From Bacteroidales bacterium (GTDB taxonomy: Bacteria; Bacteroidota; Bacteroidia; Bacteroidales; Marinilabiliaceae), in assembly GCA_024401395.1 (NCBI GenBank), contig JAKSLD010000005.1, positions 1-64,000 of the forward strand: a stretch of DNA of 64,000 nucleotides, written 5' to 3'. The notes under the pieces are model-generated. The model ran no database searches and was not told the DNA's origin. It saw only the letters and a program-made list of their open reading frames with translations. Within the stretch, counting starts at the first letter, position 1. The number at the start of each line of letters is the position of its first letter. Of the stretch, positions 26,403-35,189 are shown piece by piece. Both the position numbers and the translations under genes were made by a program.

Positions 26403-27998
26403 ATGAAACATATTTTCCGTACTCTTTTCGTGGGTTGCATCTGCGCTCTTGGCAGTTTGACACAGGCTGCTAACCCTTATCTCCCTCTGTGGGAACATAT
26501 CCCTGATGGTGAACCTTATGTCTTCGAGGACCCAGATAACCCAGGCAAATTCCGCGTATACATATATGGCTCGCACGATTCTCTTATCAAGGCTTATTGT
26601 GGCAAGGAGCAGGTGGTGTGGTCTGCCCCGGTTGACGACCTCAACAATTGGCGCTACGATGGCATAATCCTTGAGCCTGTCAAGGATCCGAACGGTCAGT
26701 TGCTTAACGCTGATGGTAAGGGCGATGTTCTCTTCGCTCCTGATGTAATGGAATATCGTAACCCGGATGGTACCAAGACTTATTACCTCTATCCTAATAA
26801 CCAGGTGGGGGGACGACAGGGTATGGTTGCTAAGTCTAACCGCCCTGATGGTCCGTTTGAGGTGTGTAACTGGAACCCTAAGAATCCTCGCGAGACTGTG
26901 GGCGACCTCCGCTTCGACCCTGCCGTATTCCAGGATGAGGATGGTAAGGTGTATGCCTACTGGGGCTTTGAGTCTTGTACTGGCGCCGAAATCGACCTCA
27001 ATACTATGGCTACCGTGAAGCCGGGCGGTAAAAGGGTGGATAACATGATTTCTGATTGCAAGCACGAGGGTAAATTCCGCTTCTTCGAGGCTTCTTCTAT
27101 GCGCAAAATCAAGGATAAGTATGTATTCATCTATAGCCGCATGACTGAGGAGGGGGAGTTTGGTCTGCCTCAGACTAATTATACTCTCGCGTATGCTTAC
27201 TCTGATTACCCTCTGGGCCCTTTCACATACGGCGGTACTATCATTGATGGTCGCGCTCGTGATAAGGATGAGAATGGTAAGGTCATCCCTACTGGTACTC
27301 CTAATGGTAATACGCACGGCTCTATCTGCGAAATCAATGGCCAGTGGTACGTATTCTACCACCGCCAGACTGGTACTACTGAGTATTCTCGCCAGGCTAT
27401 GGTGGCTCCTATAACTGTCGATGTCCAGACTGGCCTGGGTGGTAAGGTCTCTATCAGTGAGGCTGAATATACTTCTGAGGGCTTCGAACTTAATGGTCTC
27501 GACCCTTATAAGGCTTACCCTGCCGGAATAGCTTGCTACTTCACTGGCAAGGGCATCGCTCATCAGGAGTACCCTAATATGTTCTACACTGGCTCTTATT
27601 TTAAGGCTACTTATGCCGATGAGCCTGACTTCAAGAATCCATACAGGAACAATGATGACTATACGCCTGTCATAAACAATAATGATGGCTCAATAGTTGG
27701 CTACAAGTATTTTAACTTCGACAACTTCGATGCCGCAAAGGCTAAACTGGCTCTCAGAATGACTTCTACTGGCATTTCTGGTAATATCAGGATTATGCTC
27801 GATAGCCCTTGGGAGTCTCAGGGTGGTAAGGTTATCGGCAACATCAAACTGGGTAAGAAGATTTCTAAGCCAACTAACGTGACTGCCAAGCTGAAAATGC
27901 AGAAGCTCTCTGGCAAACACGCTGTGTACTTTGTATTCTCTTCTGCAACTCCTGATAAGGAACTTTGCGAATTGTACACTGTCCAATTCTTGAAGTAG
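26403..27998 (+). CDS. Glycoside hydrolase family 43, exported
   Basis: A 531-residue secreted glycosidase (signal peptide MKHIFRTLFVGCICALGSLTQA). The five-bladed propeller (about 25-345) has VYIYGSHDS, the pKa-tuning Asp in LFAPDVMEYRNPDGTKTY, DPAVFQDEDGKVYAYWG, the acid Glu in FFEASSMRKIKDKYVFIYS and NTHGSICEINGQWYVFYHR. The last 180 residues form an accessory beta domain. GH43 enzymes act on arabinose- or xylose-containing glycans; that fits the arabinose operon at 60.7 kb but the specificity is not readable. The weak box TAACTTTA at 26371 may be its -7 element. Confidence 0.9.
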   Translation: MKHIFRTLFVGCICALGSLTQAANPYLPLWEHIPDGEPYVFEDPDNPGKFRVYIYGSHDSLIKAYCGKEQVVWSAPVDDLNNWRYDGIILEPVKDPNGQLLNADGKGDVLFAPDVMEYRNPDGTKTYYLYPNNQVGGRQGMVAKSNRPDGPFEVCNWNPKNPRETVGDLRFDPAVFQDEDGKVYAYWGFESCTGAEIDLNTMATVKPGGKRVDNMISDCKHEGKFRFFEASSMRKIKDKYVFIYSRMTEEGEFGLPQTNYTLAYAYSDYPLGPFTYGGTIIDGRARDKDENGKVIPTGTPNGNTHGSICEINGQWYVFYHRQTGTTEYSRQAMVAPITVDVQTGLGGKVSISEAEYTSEGFELNGLDPYKAYPAGIACYFTGKGIAHQEYPNMFYTGSYFKATYADEPDFKNPYRNNDDYTPVINNNDGSIVGYKYFNFDNFDAAKAKLALRMTSTGISGNIRIMLDSPWESQGGKVIGNIKLGKKISKPTNVTAKLKMQKLSGKHAVYFVFSSATPDKELCELYTVQFLK

Positions 27999-28069
27999 CC
28001 TGATCTATACTAAAGTTTAAGCCGCACCGGTCCTCCCGATGCGGCTTAATCTTTTATGTTTCAAGTTCT

Positions 28070-28588
28070 TTACTCTATTACTCTCACATAATCTGCTTTC
28101 CTTGGCTTTGCCTCTTTTGGCTCTACCGCTGGATATCCCACCACTACGTGCCCTATTCCTTCATAGTCTCCTTCTATCCCCCACTGCTTCAACATCTGCT
28201 TGCCTCGCTCTGTGGCAAATACTTCTTTCGCTCTGTGTATCCAACACGCTCCTAGTCCTACCGCATGGGCTGCATTGAGCATATTGCCCATCACTAGCGA
28301 ACCGTCATATAGATATGTATTCCTGCTCTTGTCTGCTAATACTATTATTACTACTGGCGCCCCATAGAATGGATCTGCATTCGCTCCCAGCACTTCTGCA
28401 TTCATTTTCGAAAGCTCATCTCTAAGCTCTTTGTTCTTTACTACCACAATAAGGGGACTTTGCATTCCCATGCCTGTGGGCGCAGCCATTCCTGCCTTGG
28501 TTATCTCTTCTATCTGCTGCTGCGATGGCATGTCTGACTTGTACCCTTTTATGCTTCGCCTTGTATTCAGTGCTTCTAATGCGTCCAT
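28070..28588 (-). CDS. Nitroreductase-family flavoprotein
   Basis: A cytosolic FMN oxidoreductase of about 172 residues. The frame goes back to 28621, but ATG 28588 begins the conserved MDALEALNTRRSIKGY, so that start is preferred. Other family marks: AAPTGMGMQSPLIVVV, DGSLVMGNMLNAAHAVGLGACWIHR and the C-terminal GHVVVGYPAVEPKEA. It likely reduces quinones or nitroaromatics using NAD(P)H. The upstream region holds repeat copy B and the divergent FAD-oxidoreductase gene. Confidence 0.88.
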   Translation of the reverse strand: MDALEALNTRRSIKGYKSDMPSQQQIEEITKAGMAAPTGMGMQSPLIVVVKNKELRDELSKMNAEVLGANADPFYGAPVVIIVLADKSRNTYLYDGSLVMGNMLNAAHAVGLGACWIHRAKEVFATERGKQMLKQWGIEGDYEGIGHVVVGYPAVEPKEAKPRKADYVRVIE

Positions 28589-28619
28589 ATCTCTTTTTTT
28601 CGCAAATATACATCTTTTC

Positions 28620-28691
28620 AAAAAACTGCGAGCAACCTTAATGCTCTCTATACTCTCTCTATACTCTCACAATACCCGGTCGCTACCCTAT
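28620..28691 (+). repeat. Intergenic repeat copy B: ACTGCGAGCAA core plus phased CTATACT units
   Basis: AAAAACTGCGAGCAACCTTA leads into 11-nt units CTTAATGCTCT, CTATACTCTCT, CTATACTCTCA, CAATACCCGGT and CGCTACCCTAT. The first unit starts at the same distance from the core as in copy A. It lies between two divergent genes. Confidence 0.72.
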
Positions 28692-28726
28692 TTATTTACT
28701 TATTATGGGATTTGAAACTAAAACTT

Positions 28727-28734
28727 TATCTTTG
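28727..28734 (+). promoter_or_regulatory. -7 box of the FAD-oxidoreductase/LolA operon
   Basis: TATCTTTG matches TAnnTTTG, 12 nt before the ATG at 28746, giving a very short leader. Confidence 0.55.
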
Positions 28735-28745
28735 CCATCTCAATT

Positions 28746-30242
28746 ATGGAAAAATTCGACATCGTAATAATAGGCGCTGGCCTTGGTGGTCTCCAATGTG
28801 GCTATATTCTTGCCGACAATGGATTGCGCGTCTGCATACTGGAACAAGATGCCCTAATCGGTGGTTGCTTGCAGACTTACCGTCGCGCTGGCTTGCCTCT
28901 GGATACTGGTTTCCACTATATAGGTGGATTGGATGAAGGCCAGATTCTTCATCGCTTGTTCAAATACTATAACCTCCTCGACCTCCCTTGGGTAAGAATG
29001 GATGATAATTGCGTCGACCGCGTTATCATCAAGGGTAAGTCTTACGATATCCCTCAGGGGTACGACAACTACGCTAATGCCCTGAAAGGCTACTTCCCTG
29101 ACCAGGCTGCTGGTATCGACGAATGGGTCAATATGATGAAACAGGTGGGTGATGGCATTTTCCATAGCCTCCAACCTCGATCTGCCGAGAGTGTATTCAG
29201 CCAGTCTCTCTTCGCACGTGGCGCCTACGAATACCTCAATAGCATCATCAGCGACCCTCTCCTCATAGATGTAATATCTGGTCCAGCCCTTAAAATGGAA
29301 CTGAACGCAGAGAAATTGCCTTTGTATACTTTCGCCCAGATTAATTCTTCTTTCGTACAGAGCGCTTACCGTATCCGTGGCGGCGGCATGCAAATCGCCG
29401 AACAGCTCCGTAAGGGTATTGAGTCTAAGGGGGGCATCGTAAAACGTAATGCTAAGGTAACTCAGATATTGGGCTCTGAAGGTCACGCGACTTCTGTTGA
29501 GGTCAATAATGGTGAATATATCGTCGAGGCTGATAAGTTTATTAGTGACATCCACCCTGCCGCTACTATGAACCTCATGGAACAGAGTGGTTTGGTTCGC
29601 AAGATTTACCGTAAACGAATCAATGGCCTCCAGAATACTTATGGTATGTTCACCACTAGCCTCATCTTGAAGGAGAATTGTGTGAAGTACCAGAATAATA
29701 ATATCTATGTCTACCGTCAGGATAATCTCTGGCACGTAGCCGATAATCTGGAACCTGATAAAATTGTCAACTCTGCCCTCATCTCTTTTGTCCCTGCAGA
29801 TAAGGGGGATAGCACCTATACCCGTAACATCGATATCCTGACTCCTATGAATTGGTCTATGGTCGATAGATGGTTTGGCACAAAAATTGCATCTAGAGGT
29901 GTAGAGTACGAGGAGCTGAAGCGCATTGTAGCCCAGAATAGCATAGAGCTGGCGGCTGAATATCTCCCCGAACTGAAGGATGCTATCCAGGAGGTCTATA
30001 CTTCTTCACCGCTGACCTACACGGATTACACCGCCACAGCTCAGGGTTCGGCATATGGTATCCAGAAGGATTACAATAACCTGATGTTTACGCTTCTAAC
30101 CCCAAGAACTCCAGTGGATAACTTGCTCCTGACTGGTCAGAGCCTCAACCTCCACGGTATCTTGGGTACTAGCATGACATCGCTCTTCACTTGCGCCGAA
30201 TTGGTTGATATCAACTATTTGGCAACCTTTATTGAAAAATAA
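28746..30242 (+). CDS. NAD(P)/FAD-dependent oxidoreductase, phytoene desaturase/CrtI-like
   Basis: A 498-residue flavoprotein. The dinucleotide-binding GAGLGGLQCGYIL is at the N-terminus, followed by EQDALIGGCLQTY and the substrate-domain RIRGGGMQIAEQLRKGIESKGG near 212. The C-terminal FAD motif LLLTGQSLNLHGILGTSMTS near 472 is of the carotenoid-desaturase / all-trans-retinol 13,14-reductase group. The natural substrate is unknown. A LolA-like carrier gene follows after 27 nt, a pairing seen in aryl polyene-type clusters, but no ketosynthase or acyl carrier gene is present here. Confidence 0.83.
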   Translation: MEKFDIVIIGAGLGGLQCGYILADNGLRVCILEQDALIGGCLQTYRRAGLPLDTGFHYIGGLDEGQILHRLFKYYNLLDLPWVRMDDNCVDRVIIKGKSYDIPQGYDNYANALKGYFPDQAAGIDEWVNMMKQVGDGIFHSLQPRSAESVFSQSLFARGAYEYLNSIISDPLLIDVISGPALKMELNAEKLPLYTFAQINSSFVQSAYRIRGGGMQIAEQLRKGIESKGGIVKRNAKVTQILGSEGHATSVEVNNGEYIVEADKFISDIHPAATMNLMEQSGLVRKIYRKRINGLQNTYGMFTTSLILKENCVKYQNNNIYVYRQDNLWHVADNLEPDKIVNSALISFVPADKGDSTYTRNIDILTPMNWSMVDRWFGTKIASRGVEYEELKRIVAQNSIELAAEYLPELKDAIQEVYTSSPLTYTDYTATAQGSAYGIQKDYNNLMFTLLTPRTPVDNLLLTGQSLNLHGILGTSMTSLFTCAELVDINYLATFIEK

Positions 30243-30269
30243 AGTATAAAGCATAAAATATTTTTTACG

Positions 30270-30902
30270 ATGAAACGCTTTCTAACAATAGCAACAGCTC
30301 TCTTCTGTAGCTTATCAGCTATGGCGCAGCTTCAAAATGCTAACGACGCATCTCTCAACGAGATCGCTAAGGCTAACGAAAAAGTAACTACCATTCAGTG
30401 CGATTTCAGCCGCACTCAGAAAATGGAGGGCATGACTAAAGCTTCTACTTCTGACGGTAAGTTCTGCTACACTAAGCCTAAACAACTCTCAATGGTCTAT
30501 AACGACGGTGAGACTTTTGTAATCAATAACGACCAAGTAGCTGTAGGTAAGACTGGTAAGACTCGTAACCTCAAGGCTACTAACAAGCACGTAGAGGATT
30601 TGGCAACAACTCTCTTGGCTTGCATGAGCGGTAAGGTCAATACTCTCGAGGGTACTCTCAAAAAGACTGATAACTCTGGCAAGCAGATCGTATATACTAT
30701 CGCTGTCGATTACAAGATGGGTAGAAGCAAGGTTAAGGAACTCGAGCTTAAATACGACAAGAGCGACCTTACTCTCGCATCCCTCAAACTTACAGAGGAT
30801 GATGGCAGCTTTACAACCTACGAACTGAAAACCAAGACTATCAACAAGGATATTCCTGCTGAGACTTACGCTATTAAAAAGAATAAGAAGAATCAGGAGT
30901 GA
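30270..30902 (+). CDS. LolA-like outer-membrane lipoprotein carrier protein
   Basis: A 210-residue periplasmic protein with signal peptide MKRFLTIATALFCSLSAMAQ. The core fits the LolA fold: a long N-terminal helix (ANDASLNEIAKANEKVTTIQCDFSRT), the strand pair GKFCYTKPKQLSMVYNDGETFVINND, and late strands DYKMGRSKVKELELKYDKSDL and TTYELKTKTINKDIP. LolA carries lipoproteins or lipids across the periplasm; LolA-like proteins paired with oxidoreductases often carry a special lipid or polyene. Co-transcribed with the CrtI-like gene. Confidence 0.82.
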   Translation: MKRFLTIATALFCSLSAMAQLQNANDASLNEIAKANEKVTTIQCDFSRTQKMEGMTKASTSDGKFCYTKPKQLSMVYNDGETFVINNDQVAVGKTGKTRNLKATNKHVEDLATTLLACMSGKVNTLEGTLKKTDNSGKQIVYTIAVDYKMGRSKVKELELKYDKSDLTLASLKLTEDDGSFTTYELKTKTINKDIPAETYAIKKNKKNQE

Positions 30903-30954
30903 CAATTAACGTTTTTTAAGCAACCTTTTAAAGGGTTCTTACATAAAAAAATAC

Positions 30955-31027
30955 GAGTTACGGGTGAGTTACACTAAGCGACGTGATGTCGTGTAACATA
31001 GGAGAGGACGCCCGTGACTCTTTTTTT
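30955..31027 (+). terminator. Branched-stem terminator or structured RNA after the LolA-like gene
   Basis: An outer 10-bp helix (GAGTTACGGG at 30955-30964 with CCCGTGACTC at 31011-31020) encloses an inner hairpin (GTTACAC 30968-30974 with GTGTAAC 30991-30997, itself topped by CGAC/GTCG) and a purine-rich segment ATAGGAGAGGACG, then seven T. It works as a terminator on inspection, but the nested helices are unusual. Confidence 0.7.
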
Positions 31028-31062
31028 ATTTGAACAACTACTCATTATGTGAAATATTTTGT

Positions 31063-31070
31063 TAAATTTG
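31063..31070 (+). promoter_or_regulatory. -7 box of the chemoreceptor gene
   Basis: TAAATTTG matches TAnnTTTG, 61 nt before the ATG at 31132. Confidence 0.5.
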
Positions 31071-31131
31071 TGCGTTTCCTAATAACAAATCTTAATTGCA
31101 AACCTAAAAACGCACAAATACCGTTAGCCTT

Positions 31132-32949
31132 ATGTCATCCTCTAAAGACAACTCTTCTTTCATTTCTCGCTTGTTTGAACACCTGAGAGACAAAAGTATT
31201 CGCTATATACTTTTGGTTCCTTGGATCATCGTTATAGTCTATTTCATCATCACTAGCCAGGGCGTTGCTTCCATCGTCAGACATCACCTCTCTGATTATG
31301 CCGAAAACCTCGCATCTCAAAAGATGGAGGCTTTTGATGCCACCTTGCAGGCTTTTGCCGCAAATCTTAGACAGGCTTGCGATTATCAGAGTAACTCTGA
31401 CTATTTCACAGGGCTGACTAAAGATATGGACTTCCATTCGCTCAACTATAGCATGAAACGTACTGCCGATGGTTTCAATATCCCTGGATATGTATTCACG
31501 GACACAAAGGGCAACTTGAAATGCTATCACGATAAGGATGTATGGGACACTAAGGAACTCAACCGTCTGGTGGAATACATCAATAATGACGAGAATGAAC
31601 ATACCGAGGGCTTTGCTCATCTCTATAAGAATTCGTTTTGCCAGTTTTCTGGTTGCAAGATATTACTGAATGGCCAACAGACTGGTGTGGCTATATTCGT
31701 AGGGTATATTTCTAATAATCTTGCATATCTCGAGAACAACAAGAAACAGCATCAGGTGGAATTTCTCACCTATGATATGGGCAAATTCATCTGCACCACA
31801 GACACTTTGGTTACTTCTGCCCCTCTGAGCGAAGAGATTCTCGATACCATAAATGTCGCCAAGAATCCATGGATAGGTAATTTTCAGACCGAAGAAGTAG
31901 GCTACGTGGCTGCTGCAATACCTTTCTTTTCTTACGATAATCACGAGACTGTCAGTACCCTTCTCATAGGTATCAATGACGAACTCATAAATTCCCCTCT
32001 GAGCAGGATTCGTACCCTACTAGCTTTCAGCATATTTGGTGCAGCCGTGCTGATTATCCTCGTGATCTGGATTACTAATACCTACATCACACGCCCTATC
32101 AAGTATCTGACTCAGACTGCCAAGGTCCTCGCAACTGGCGACCTCGGCCACCATATCGAAGATAAGACTTCTGCATTGGAAATCGTGACGCTCAATAGAA
32201 GTATCAATGACATGAAACGCCAGATTCATGACGTGGTAGTGCCTATCGTGACTTACAACGAGACTATGGTAAACACCATCAACCAGTTGTCTGCCTCTTC
32301 TGCCGAAATATCTGACTCTGCCAACCGTCAGGCTGCTTCTCTCGAGGAGATCTCTTCTTCTATGGAGGAAATGGGCGCTAATATCCAGAATAATATGAAC
32401 CACGCAGTAGAGACTAATAAGATTTCCGACAATATGCAGGGTCTTATCAAGGAACTGGGCGGCTCAAGTAAGAAGAGCTACGAGGCTATCAATAATATCG
32501 CAGAAAATATCGAGGCTATTAATGGTCTTGTTAAGCAGACTAATATATTGGCCCTAAACGCTTCTATCGAGGCTGCACGCGCTGGCGAGCATGGTAAGGG
32601 CTTTGCCGTAGTAGCTAAGGAGGTAGGTCACCTCGCTGGAGAAACCCACGACACTGCCGATGCTATCTCTATTACGGCTAACCAGTCTGTTACCGAAGCT
32701 GATATAGCCTACAAGAACGTAGTCGACCTCCTCCCTAAAATCGAACAGGTCACTGCTCTCATTAAGGAGATCGCTACAGCTTCTGTCGAACAGAATGCAG
32801 GCGTTAACCAAGTAAATTCTGCTATCAATGAGCTTAACAATGTGACTCAGAGTAATGCTGCTTCTGCTGAGGAACTGGCCGCTAATGCTCACGAACTGCA
32901 GAAAATATTGCATATCATCGCCGATTCTGTACGGGTATTCAAAATATAA
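31132..32949 (+). CDS. Methyl-accepting chemotaxis-type receptor
   Basis: A 605-residue transmembrane receptor. TM1 is near 24-41 and TM2 near 294-318, with a periplasmic sensor of about 250 residues of double-Cache-like size between them. A HAMP ([21 protein letters not shown]) follows. The cytoplasmic coiled coil holds the signalling tip [39 protein letters not shown], which agrees well with the MCP hairpin consensus. No cheA, cheW, cheR, cheB or flagellar gene lies in the window, and most gut Bacteroidales do not swim. The output may be something other than taxis, or its partners are elsewhere. It ends before a strong terminator. Confidence 0.9.
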   Translation: MSSSKDNSSFISRLFEHLRDKSIRYILLVPWIIVIVYFIITSQGVASIVRHHLSDYAENLASQKMEAFDATLQAFAANLRQACDYQSNSDYFTGLTKDMDFHSLNYSMKRTADGFNIPGYVFTDTKGNLKCYHDKDVWDTKELNRLVEYINNDENEHTEGFAHLYKNSFCQFSGCKILLNGQQTGVAIFVGYISNNLAYLENNKKQHQVEFLTYDMGKFICTTDTLVTSAPLSEEILDTINVAKNPWIGNFQTEEVGYVAAAIPFFSYDNHETVSTLLIGINDELINSPLSRIRTLLAFSIFGAAVLIILVIWITNTYITRPIKYLTQTAKVLATGDLGHHIEDKTSALEIVTLNRSINDMKRQIHDVVVPIVTYNETMVNTINQLSASSAEISDSANRQAASLEEISSSMEEMGANIQNNMNHAVETNKISDNMQGLIKELGGSSKKSYEAINNIAENIEAINGLVKQTNILALNASIEAARAGEHGKGFAVVAKEVGHLAGETHDTADAISITANQSVTEADIAYKNVVDLLPKIEQVTALIKEIATASVEQNAGVNQVNSAINELNNVTQSNAASAEELAANAHELQKILHIIADSVRVFKI

Positions 32950-32972
32950 TAATATTTCTCACTGCATACCTC

Positions 32973-33010
32973 AAAGAGACGTGGCATAACCTCGTCTCTT
33001 TTCTTTTTTC
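32973..33010 (+). terminator. Terminator of the chemoreceptor gene
   Basis: A 9-bp perfect stem (AAAGAGACG with CGTCTCTTT) followed by a T-rich tail. Confidence 0.85.
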
Positions 33011-33056
33011 TAACCTTCACCGTCTTATTACGTATACGCTCGAAAATATTTTGCTG

Positions 33057-35171
33057 ATGAAGAAAATCATACTACTAATAGTGTCTCTTTTGACTGTCGC
33101 GTCATACTCAACTTTCGCCCAAAAGAAGGGTACTCAAAAAAACTACGAAACATATCTTGTTTCTAAGGCTAAGGAGGAATATGACAAGGGCAACATCAAT
33201 AACGCCCTCGAACTGATAAATGCAGAACTCCAGTCCGACCAGACTAATTGCTATGCACACTACTTAGCGTCTCTCTGTCTTATTCAGTTGAACGACTTGT
33301 CTGGTTCTTTGTCTAGTATCAATAAGTGCCTTGAAAATATCGACAAGAAGGATAACTCTAGACAAGCTAAGGCTCACGCTTGGCGAGGTCACCTGTACAC
33401 TATTATGGGAGACACTGCCAAGGCTATGACAGATTTGTCAAAATCTATCAGCATTACCCCTACTCAGGAGGCTTACTATGAGCGTACTAACATCTACCTC
33501 AATCAGGGAAAACATTCTCTCGCTCAGGCTGATGCCGAAAAAACGATCGAAATCGACCCTGCTGATAGCGACAACTATTCTTCTCTCGCCAAGTGCCTCT
33601 ACAACCAAGACAACTTGGACGAAGCAGTTAAATATATCAATTACGCTATCAGACTTAATGAGAATAATGACGAACATTTCCTTACTCGTGCTATATTCTA
33701 CAAGAAACAGAAGAAATATACCGAGGCTGCTAGAGATATTCTCACTGCCATGGTTGTCTCTACTCAACAGAGTCCTCGCTTCTTTCCTATACTGACTGAT
33801 GCCGCTCAGTCTTTCTTACCTCAACTGGAAAAGGAATTTAAGCGAATGATATACATTGCTTCTAGCGAGAATAAGTATTTGTTCCAATATTATCTCGCCG
33901 AGGCTTATCGCTCTGCTGATTTGTACGAAAAGGCTATACCATACTATAGTGAGGTATTCAAAACCAGACCTCACTCTAGCATTCTGGGACGGATGGCGTC
34001 TTGCTTCGACCAAATTGGTCTGTACGACAAAGCTCTGGATGTTACCGAACAGTTCTTGCAACAGGTAAAGGAGGAGAATCCGGATGACGATAATTATGAA
34101 AAGTGGTATGCAAATCTCAAGGTGTCTATACTCGACGATGCTGGCCGTAGCAAAGAGGCTATCGAGGTCTTGAACAACTATATTGAAAAATATTCCGACG
34201 ATGCTTCGTTGTTCTACCGTCGCGCTTGGATACGCCAATACGAGGGCGATCTCAAGGGTGCTATAGACGATTTTTCTCAGTCTATCGCTCTAGATCCCGA
34301 AGGTCAGCCCCATAGCCTCCTTACTCGTGGTAACTTGCGCCGCCTGACTGGTGACGAGGAGGGAGCAAGGGAGGATTTCGAAACTCTGATTGAAATTAGT
34401 ACGGATGATAATGAGGATACGAACGTAATGTTCGCATATCACTACCTTGGCAATAATGACAAGGCGCGCTCTATTTTGAGTTCCTCACTGAAACAGGATC
34501 CTTCTAAAGGCAATTTCTACAACGCAGCTTGCCTGGAATCGCTGATAGACAATAAGGAACTGGCTGTCGCTTATATGGATTCTGCCTTCTCTAAAGGATA
34601 TATCGATTTTGCTCATATCAATCGCGACCGTGACCTCGATAATATCCGCGAGACAGAGGAATTCAAGAATTTAGTTGCTTCGTACAAGGATAAATTCGAC
34701 AAAAAGAGTAGTCAGAAGGGGCTTATGTTCATAGCTCAGGACACGAAATCTTCTGATTCTGAAATGGTAGTGGAAATTCCGTTTACTAAGGATGGTAATA
34801 TGTGTAAGGTAAAATGTACCATAAATGGACTTCCTCTGCATTTTATCTTCGATACCGGAGCTTCTGATGTCTCTATCTCTAGCGTGGAGGCTTCATTTAT
34901 GATTAAGAACGATTTCTTGCAACGCTCGGATATCCGTGGCGCTCAGAATTATATGAATGCCAGTGGCGAAATATCAACTGGTACTATAATAAATCTTCGC
35001 GAGGTAAAACTGAACGACGTTTTGTCTTTGACCGATATTCGTGCTTCTGTGGCGCACAATCAGTCTGCCCCTCTCCTTTTGGGCCAGTCTGTCTTGGAAC
35101 GCCTCGGTAAAATTGAAATCGACAACGAGAAGAGGGTACTCCGAATTACATATACCCCAAAGAGTAAATAA
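33057..35171 (+). CDS. Secreted TPR protein with C-terminal retropepsin-like aspartic protease domain
   Basis: The frame has an earlier TTG, but ATG 33057 gives the signal peptide MKKIILLIVSLLTVASYSTFAQ; 704 residues. About 30-520 is a stack of TPR-type helices (for example YAHYLASLCLIQLND, YERTNIYLNQGKHSLAQAD, DASLFYRRAWIRQYEGDLKG). About 570-700 is a clan AA domain: FIFDTGASDVSIS (catalytic Asp near 599), with SAPLLLGQSVLERLGKIEID near the end. Only one D-T-G is present, so it must act as a dimer, as retropepsins do. Periplasmic; target unknown. It leads an operon with the next two genes (18-nt gap, then overlap). Confidence 0.85.
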   Translation: MKKIILLIVSLLTVASYSTFAQKKGTQKNYETYLVSKAKEEYDKGNINNALELINAELQSDQTNCYAHYLASLCLIQLNDLSGSLSSINKCLENIDKKDNSRQAKAHAWRGHLYTIMGDTAKAMTDLSKSISITPTQEAYYERTNIYLNQGKHSLAQADAEKTIEIDPADSDNYSSLAKCLYNQDNLDEAVKYINYAIRLNENNDEHFLTRAIFYKKQKKYTEAARDILTAMVVSTQQSPRFFPILTDAAQSFLPQLEKEFKRMIYIASSENKYLFQYYLAEAYRSADLYEKAIPYYSEVFKTRPHSSILGRMASCFDQIGLYDKALDVTEQFLQQVKEENPDDDNYEKWYANLKVSILDDAGRSKEAIEVLNNYIEKYSDDASLFYRRAWIRQYEGDLKGAIDDFSQSIALDPEGQPHSLLTRGNLRRLTGDEEGAREDFETLIEISTDDNEDTNVMFAYHYLGNNDKARSILSSSLKQDPSKGNFYNAACLESLIDNKELAVAYMDSAFSKGYIDFAHINRDRDLDNIRETEEFKNLVASYKDKFDKKSSQKGLMFIAQDTKSSDSEMVVEIPFTKDGNMCKVKCTINGLPLHFIFDTGASDVSISSVEASFMIKNDFLQRSDIRGAQNYMNASGEISTGTIINLREVKLNDVLSLTDIRASVAHNQSAPLLLGQSVLERLGKIEIDNEKRVLRITYTPKSK

Positions 35172-35189
35172 CCAATATCGTAATGCACT

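Noticed and set aside
26388-27563. Long open frame on the minus strand inside the GH43 gene (about 390 codons)
   Set aside because: It lies wholly opposite a gene with clear family motifs; its translation is rich in Ile/Arg/Ser with no domain, as expected for the antisense of this codon use.
31028-31062. A -33 TTTG for the chemoreceptor promoter at 31028
   Set aside because: Spacing to the -7 box is about 31 nt, too long for the consensus.
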